NCBI GenBank assembly: GCA_900762005.1
Contig: CAAFEV010000232.1
Location: 1-23,455, forward strand
Direction of reading: 5' to 3'
Source of the DNA: an uncultured Oscillospiraceae bacterium
GTDB lineage: Bacteria; Bacillota; Clostridia; Oscillospirales; Oscillospiraceae
Length of the DNA: 23,455 nt
Shown here: positions 20,210 through 23,455 of the stretch, piece after piece
How positions within the stretch are numbered: the first letter of the stretch is position 1
Layout: each line of letters opens with the position of its first letter
The notes under the pieces: generated by a model
Told to the model about the DNA's origin: nothing
What the model saw: only the letters and a program-made list of their open reading frames with translations
Databases searched by the model: none
Position numbers and translations under genes: made by a program

Positions 20210-23158
20210 ATGTCTGAACGTATGTACCCCATTCCCTTCCGCTCCCTGATGAACTGGATTCTCACCGAGCACGAAAAGAACGGTGAGGTTTTCGGCATCC
20301 ACCGTGCTTACAAAGCAAACCCTGAAAAGACGCTGCCGATTTTCGGCGAGAAAATTGAAACGCCCTTCGGTCCCGCCGCCGGACCGAACAGCCAGCTTGC
20401 ACAGAACATCATCGCCTCCTACGTCGCCGGCTCGCGCTTCTTTGAGGTCAAAACCGTGCAGAAGATGGACGGTGAGGAGCTTGCCCGCTGCGTGCCGCGT
20501 CCCTGCATTCTGGCAGACGATGAGGGCTATAATCAGGAATGGTCCACCGAGCTGGAGGTCGGTCAGGCACTTGCCGAGTACATCAAGGCGTGGTGCGCGC
20601 TCAAGCTGCTGTCCAAGCTTTGGGGCTACGGCAGCCCGGACGGCTTTGTGTTCAATATGTCCGTCGGCTATGACCTTGCGGGCATTAAGGGCGAAAAGAT
20701 TGACAATTACATCGAGTCCATGAAGGACGCGACCCGCTCCCCCGTCTTTGCCGAGTGCAAGCAGGTTCTGACCGAGCTTTTCCCGGCGGAAACGGATTTT
20801 ATCGCCGGAATCTCTCCGTGCGTCTCCCGCTCCGTCACGCTCTCCACCCTGCACGGCTGTCCGCCCGACGAAATTGAGCGCATTGCCACTTATCTGCTGA
20901 CCGAGAAAAAGGTCAACACCTTTGTCAAATGCAACCCGACCATCCTCGGCTACAAGGATGCACGCGGCATTCTCGACTCCATGGGCTATGACTACATCGT
21001 CTTTGACGAGCACCACTTCAACGAGGATTTGCAGTGGAAGGATGCCGTGCCGATGATTGAGCGTCTGCAAGCTCTTGCAGACAAAAATTATCTGGAATTC
21101 GGCTTAAAGCTGTCGAACACCTTCCCGGTCGATACCACCCGCGGTGAGCTGCCGAACAACGAGATGTATATGTCCGGCAGAGCCCTGTTCCCGCTGACCA
21201 TCGAAATGTGCCGCCGCATCAGCACACAGTTTGACGGCAAAATGAAAATCTCCTTTGCCGGCGGCGCAGAATACTTTAACTGCGAAAAGCTCTTTGCCGC
21301 AGGCATCTGGCCGATTACCGTCGCCACCACCATCTTAAAGCCGGGCGGCTATAACCGCCTTGTTCAGATGGCACAAAAGGTTGAGAATATCCCCTTTAAG
21401 CCCTTTACGTGCACCGATACCGACGCAATCGCAAAAATGTCTACCGACTGCCGCACAGACTATCACCATGTCAAGCCCATCAAGCCGTTGCCGTCGCGCA
21501 AGAACGAGGAGCGTGTGCCGTGGATGGATTGCTACATCGCCCCTTGCAAGGGCGGCTGCCCGATTGCGCAGGACATCCCCGAATACATTGAGCTTTGCAA
21601 AAAAGAAAAATTCGGCGAGGCACTCAAGCTGATTACCGAAAAGAACGCCCTGCCTTTCATCACCGGTACGATTTGCGCCCATCGCTGCATGGGGCGTTGC
21701 ACCCGTAACTTCTATGAGGAGCCGGTGCAGATTCGCGCAGCCAAGCTCTTGGCTGCCGAAAAGGGCTATGACGCGCTGTTGGCCTCCGTGAAAAAGTCGG
21801 CCCCCATGGCAGGCAAAAAGGCCGCCATTATCGGCGGCGGCCCGACCGGTATCGCAGCGGCGTACTTTCTCGGCAGAGCCGGTGTCGCCTGCACGATCTT
21901 TGAGCGCAGCAATGCCCTAGGCGGCATTGTGCGTCATGTGATTCCCGAATTCCGCATCAGCCATGAAGCCATTGACAAGGACATTGCTCTGATGCAGGCC
22001 TACGGTGCGGAACTTCGTCTGAACACTGAAGCCCCGTCTGTTGAGGAGTTGAAAAAGCAGGGCTACACCCATATTCTTTACGCCGTCGGCGCGTGGAAGC
22101 CCGGCAAGCTCGATATCTCCGGCAATGTGCGCGGTGTAATCGGCTGGCTGGCAGAGCGCAAGGCTGGCAAGGGCGAGGCTCTCGGCCATGTCGCGGTTAT
22201 CGGCGGCGGCAACACCGCCATGGATGCGGCAAGAGTTGCCAAGCGCGAGGGCGCAAAGTCCTCCACGCTGGTCTATCGCCGCACGAAGAAGTATATGCCG
22301 GCCGATGCCGAGGAGCTGGAGCTTGCCATTGCGGACGGCGTGCAGTTCTTAGAGCTTGTCTCGCCGGTCGCACAGAAGGACGGCAAGCTGATTTGCAATA
22401 AAATGGAGCTGGGCGCACCCGATGCCTCCGGCAGAAGAAGCCCCGTTGCCACGGGTGAAAGGGTTGAAATTCCCTGCGACCTTGTCATTTCCGCCGTCGG
22501 TGAGCAGGTTGACAACGCACTCTTTGCCGCAAACGGCATTGCGCTGAATGCAAAGAAGCGTCCCGACTTCACCACCAATCTGGAAAACGTCTATGCCGCA
22601 GGCGATGCAACCCGCGGGCCGGCTACCGTTGTCGAGGGCATTGCCGATGCCGCGAGATTTGCGGAAATCGTAATTGGCAAACCACACGAGTATGAAATCC
22701 CCGCAGACGCCTACCCCGCGGCTGCCGAGGCGGTTGCCAAGAAGGGCACGCTGCTGATGGCAAAGGACGCCTGCTGCGAGGGCAAACGCTGCCTAGACTG
22801 CAACACGGTCTGTCAGAACTGCGCCGATGTCTGCCCGAACCGCGCAAACGTCGTTATCACGCTACCGGACGGACGCACACAAATTCTCCATGTGGATAAA
22901 ATGTGCAACGAATGCGGCAACTGCACTGCCTTCTGCCCGTATGCCGCGCAGCCCTGTAAGGACAAATTTACCATTTTCCAGACGGAAAAGGATATGGAGG
23001 ATTCCGAGAACTTTGGTTTCTGCTTCCTGCCGAACGGCAAGACAAGGGTGCGCCTGTATCAGACCGGCGACTACGACCTTGCAACCGTTACGGAGCTGCC
23101 GGAAGAAATTCTCCTGTTCATCCGCACGGTGAAGGAAAGCTACAGCTACCTCCTCTGA
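20210..23158 (+). CDS. ygfK: YgfK, putative selenate reductase / purine-pathway flavo-iron-sulfur oxidoreductase
   Basis: A 982-residue multidomain protein. The N-terminal part (about 1-400) resembles a dihydroorotate/dihydropyrimidine dehydrogenase-like barrel, with HGCPPDEIERIATYL, TFVKCNPTILGY and SFAGGAEYFNCEKL. From Cys441 comes a glutamate-synthase-small-subunit-like Fe-S domain (CYIAPCKGGCPIAQDIP and CAHRCMGRCTRNF). An FAD Rossmann motif starts near 538 (IIGGGPTGIAAAYFLG) and an NADPH-type motif near 660 (VIGGGNTAMDAAR). The tail has two ferredoxin motifs: CLDCNTVCQNCADVCP (about 861) and CNECGNCTAFCP (about 899). YgfK was named from selenate reduction in E. coli; later work on gut bacteria ties it to anaerobic purine and urate breakdown. 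The start is certain: GGAGG 12 nt before ATG 20210. Confidence 0.92.
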   Translation: MSERMYPIPFRSLMNWILTEHEKNGEVFGIHRAYKANPEKTLPIFGEKIETPFGPAAGPNSQLAQNIIASYVAGSRFFEVKTVQKMDGEELARCVPRPCILADDEGYNQEWSTELEVGQALAEYIKAWCALKLLSKLWGYGSPDGFVFNMSVGYDLAGIKGEKIDNYIESMKDATRSPVFAECKQVLTELFPAETDFIAGISPCVSRSVTLSTLHGCPPDEIERIATYLLTEKKVNTFVKCNPTILGYKDARGILDSMGYDYIVFDEHHFNEDLQWKDAVPMIERLQALADKNYLEFGLKLSNTFPVDTTRGELPNNEMYMSGRALFPLTIEMCRRISTQFDGKMKISFAGGAEYFNCEKLFAAGIWPITVATTILKPGGYNRLVQMAQKVENIPFKPFTCTDTDAIAKMSTDCRTDYHHVKPIKPLPSRKNEERVPWMDCYIAPCKGGCPIAQDIPEYIELCKKEKFGEALKLITEKNALPFITGTICAHRCMGRCTRNFYEEPVQIRAAKLLAAEKGYDALLASVKKSAPMAGKKAAIIGGGPTGIAAAYFLGRAGVACTIFERSNALGGIVRHVIPEFRISHEAIDKDIALMQAYGAELRLNTEAPSVEELKKQGYTHILYAVGAWKPGKLDISGNVRGVIGWLAERKAGKGEALGHVAVIGGGNTAMDAARVAKREGAKSSTLVYRRTKKYMPADAEELELAIADGVQFLELVSPVAQKDGKLICNKMELGAPDASGRRSPVATGERVEIPCDLVISAVGEQVDNALFAANGIALNAKKRPDFTTNLENVYAAGDATRGPATVVEGIADAARFAEIVIGKPHEYEIPADAYPAAAEAVAKKGTLLMAKDACCEGKRCLDCNTVCQNCADVCPNRANVVITLPDGRTQILHVDKMCNECGNCTAFCPYAAQPCKDKFTIFQTEKDMEDSENFGFCFLPNGKTRVRLYQTGDYDLATVTELPEEILLFIRTVKESYSYLL

Positions 23159-23170
23159 TTGTGAAAAAAC

Positions 23171-23207
23171 CGGCGCGTTGCAGTTTGCTGCAACGCGTCG
23201 ATTTTTT
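23171..23207. terminator. Strong two-way terminator after ygfK
   Basis: CGCGTTGCAG (23174-23183) pairs perfectly with CTGCAACGCG (23188-23197) around TTTG. Outer pairs extend the stem, and TTTTTT (23202-23207) follows. On the minus strand the stem is followed by TTTTTT as well (AAAAAA at 23164-23169), so it can end both ygfK and the convergent gene at the right edge. Confidence 0.9.
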
Positions 23208-23212
23208 AAAGA

Positions 23213-23455
23213 TTATTGAATTGTAAAGCCCTGCCAGGATGCTTCTAACAGCGGCAGCCATCCCGCCGCGTCTAACGCATTGATTTCCGCTTCTTTAAGC
23301 GGCTGTGCTTCAATCCTTGCTGTCAGATGTTCCGCATTTGGAAGTGCCTTCTCCCCCAGCTGTACATAATCTGCCTCATTGATGGTTTGATTGGCAGCAT
23401 CTGTAAAGATAATCTCCTTTTCCCCGGTAACCTCTGTCAGCGTGCTTTTCATTCC
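23213..23455 (-). CDS. Partial gene at right edge, C terminus of an unrecognised protein
   Basis: At least 79 residues in frame, with the stop at 23213-23215. The only ATG visible (23452) is 3 nt from the window edge, and no ribosome binding site can be seen, so the gene probably continues outside. The visible part is acidic and soluble (TEVTGEKEIIFTDAANQT near the start, LPLLEASWQGFTIQ at the end), with no membrane segment or cysteine motif. Function unknown. It converges on ygfK and shares its terminator. Confidence 0.5.
   Translation of the reverse strand, partial: GMKSTLTEVTGEKEIIFTDAANQTINEADYVQLGEKALPNAEHLTARIEAQPLKEAEINALDAAGWLPLLEASWQGFTIQ

Noticed and set aside
20114..21070. Minus-strand open frame of 318 codons opposite ygfK
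   Set aside because: It is a shadow of a strongly conserved gene, and the translation shows no domain.
1..23455. tRNA, rRNA, CRISPR array, prophage or transposase genes
   Set aside because: No repeat-spacer pattern, no cloverleaf or rRNA-like sequence and no transposase or phage motif were seen in any frame. The only mobile-element-like signal is the 71-nt inverted repeat.

Overview
The window looks like chromosomal DNA of a spore-forming, anaerobic, moderately GC-rich member of the Clostridia, probably an Oscillospiraceae-type gut bacterium. The reasons are a ytfI-ytfJ sporulation pair, strong AGGAGG-type ribosome binding sites, sigma-A promoters of the TTGNNN-17-TATAAT kind, and several iron-sulfur enzymes typical of anaerobes. 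I see no rRNA, tRNA, CRISPR array, phage gene or transposase gene. The taxonomic placement is inference.

Layout. (1) 1-1970, minus strand: a PglK-like ABC half-transporter. (2) 1977-3066, plus: ytfI (DUF2953) and ytfJ (GerW family). (3) 3101-4248, minus: a stand-alone LOR/SDH (TIGR00300/ArgZ C-terminal type) protein, a candidate ornithine cyclodeaminase, with its own promoter. (4) 4269-8415, plus: a tight four-gene run of a small P-loop protein, an MBOAT O-acyltransferase, a membrane-anchored DHHW/AlgX-like partner, and an aldo/keto reductase with a two-cluster ferredoxin tail. (5) 8457-9670, plus: a zinc-ribbon membrane protein. (6) 9760-11227, plus: an 8-oxoguanine-deaminase-like amidohydrolase with its own promoter and terminator. 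(7) 11229-12508, plus: a cobalamin riboswitch ahead of a DUF4430 lipoprotein and an ECF S component, a candidate B12 uptake unit. A 71-nt inverted repeat follows. (8) 18077 down to 12601, minus: pnuC, a DUF362-ferredoxin protein and the two subunits of an asymmetric heterodimeric ABC exporter. (9) 18221-23207, plus: a promoter, a structured leader, ssnA, a small five-helix membrane protein, ygfK and a strong terminator. (10) 23213-23455, minus: the end of an unidentified gene.

How it fits together. SsnA and YgfK are part of the gene set that gut anaerobes use to degrade purines without oxygen, and the 8-oxoguanine-deaminase-like enzyme is another purine-type deaminase about 8 kb away. The usual partners (molybdenum hydroxylase, ygeW/X/Y, hyuA) are not in the window, so the pathway is only partly visible. 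The membrane protein between ssnA and ygfK is a candidate new component. The least explained regulatory element is the ssnA leader RNA. The best-supported new functional link is the B12-riboswitch-DUF4430-ECF unit, where the leader also shows a possible Shine-Dalgarno sequestering switch.
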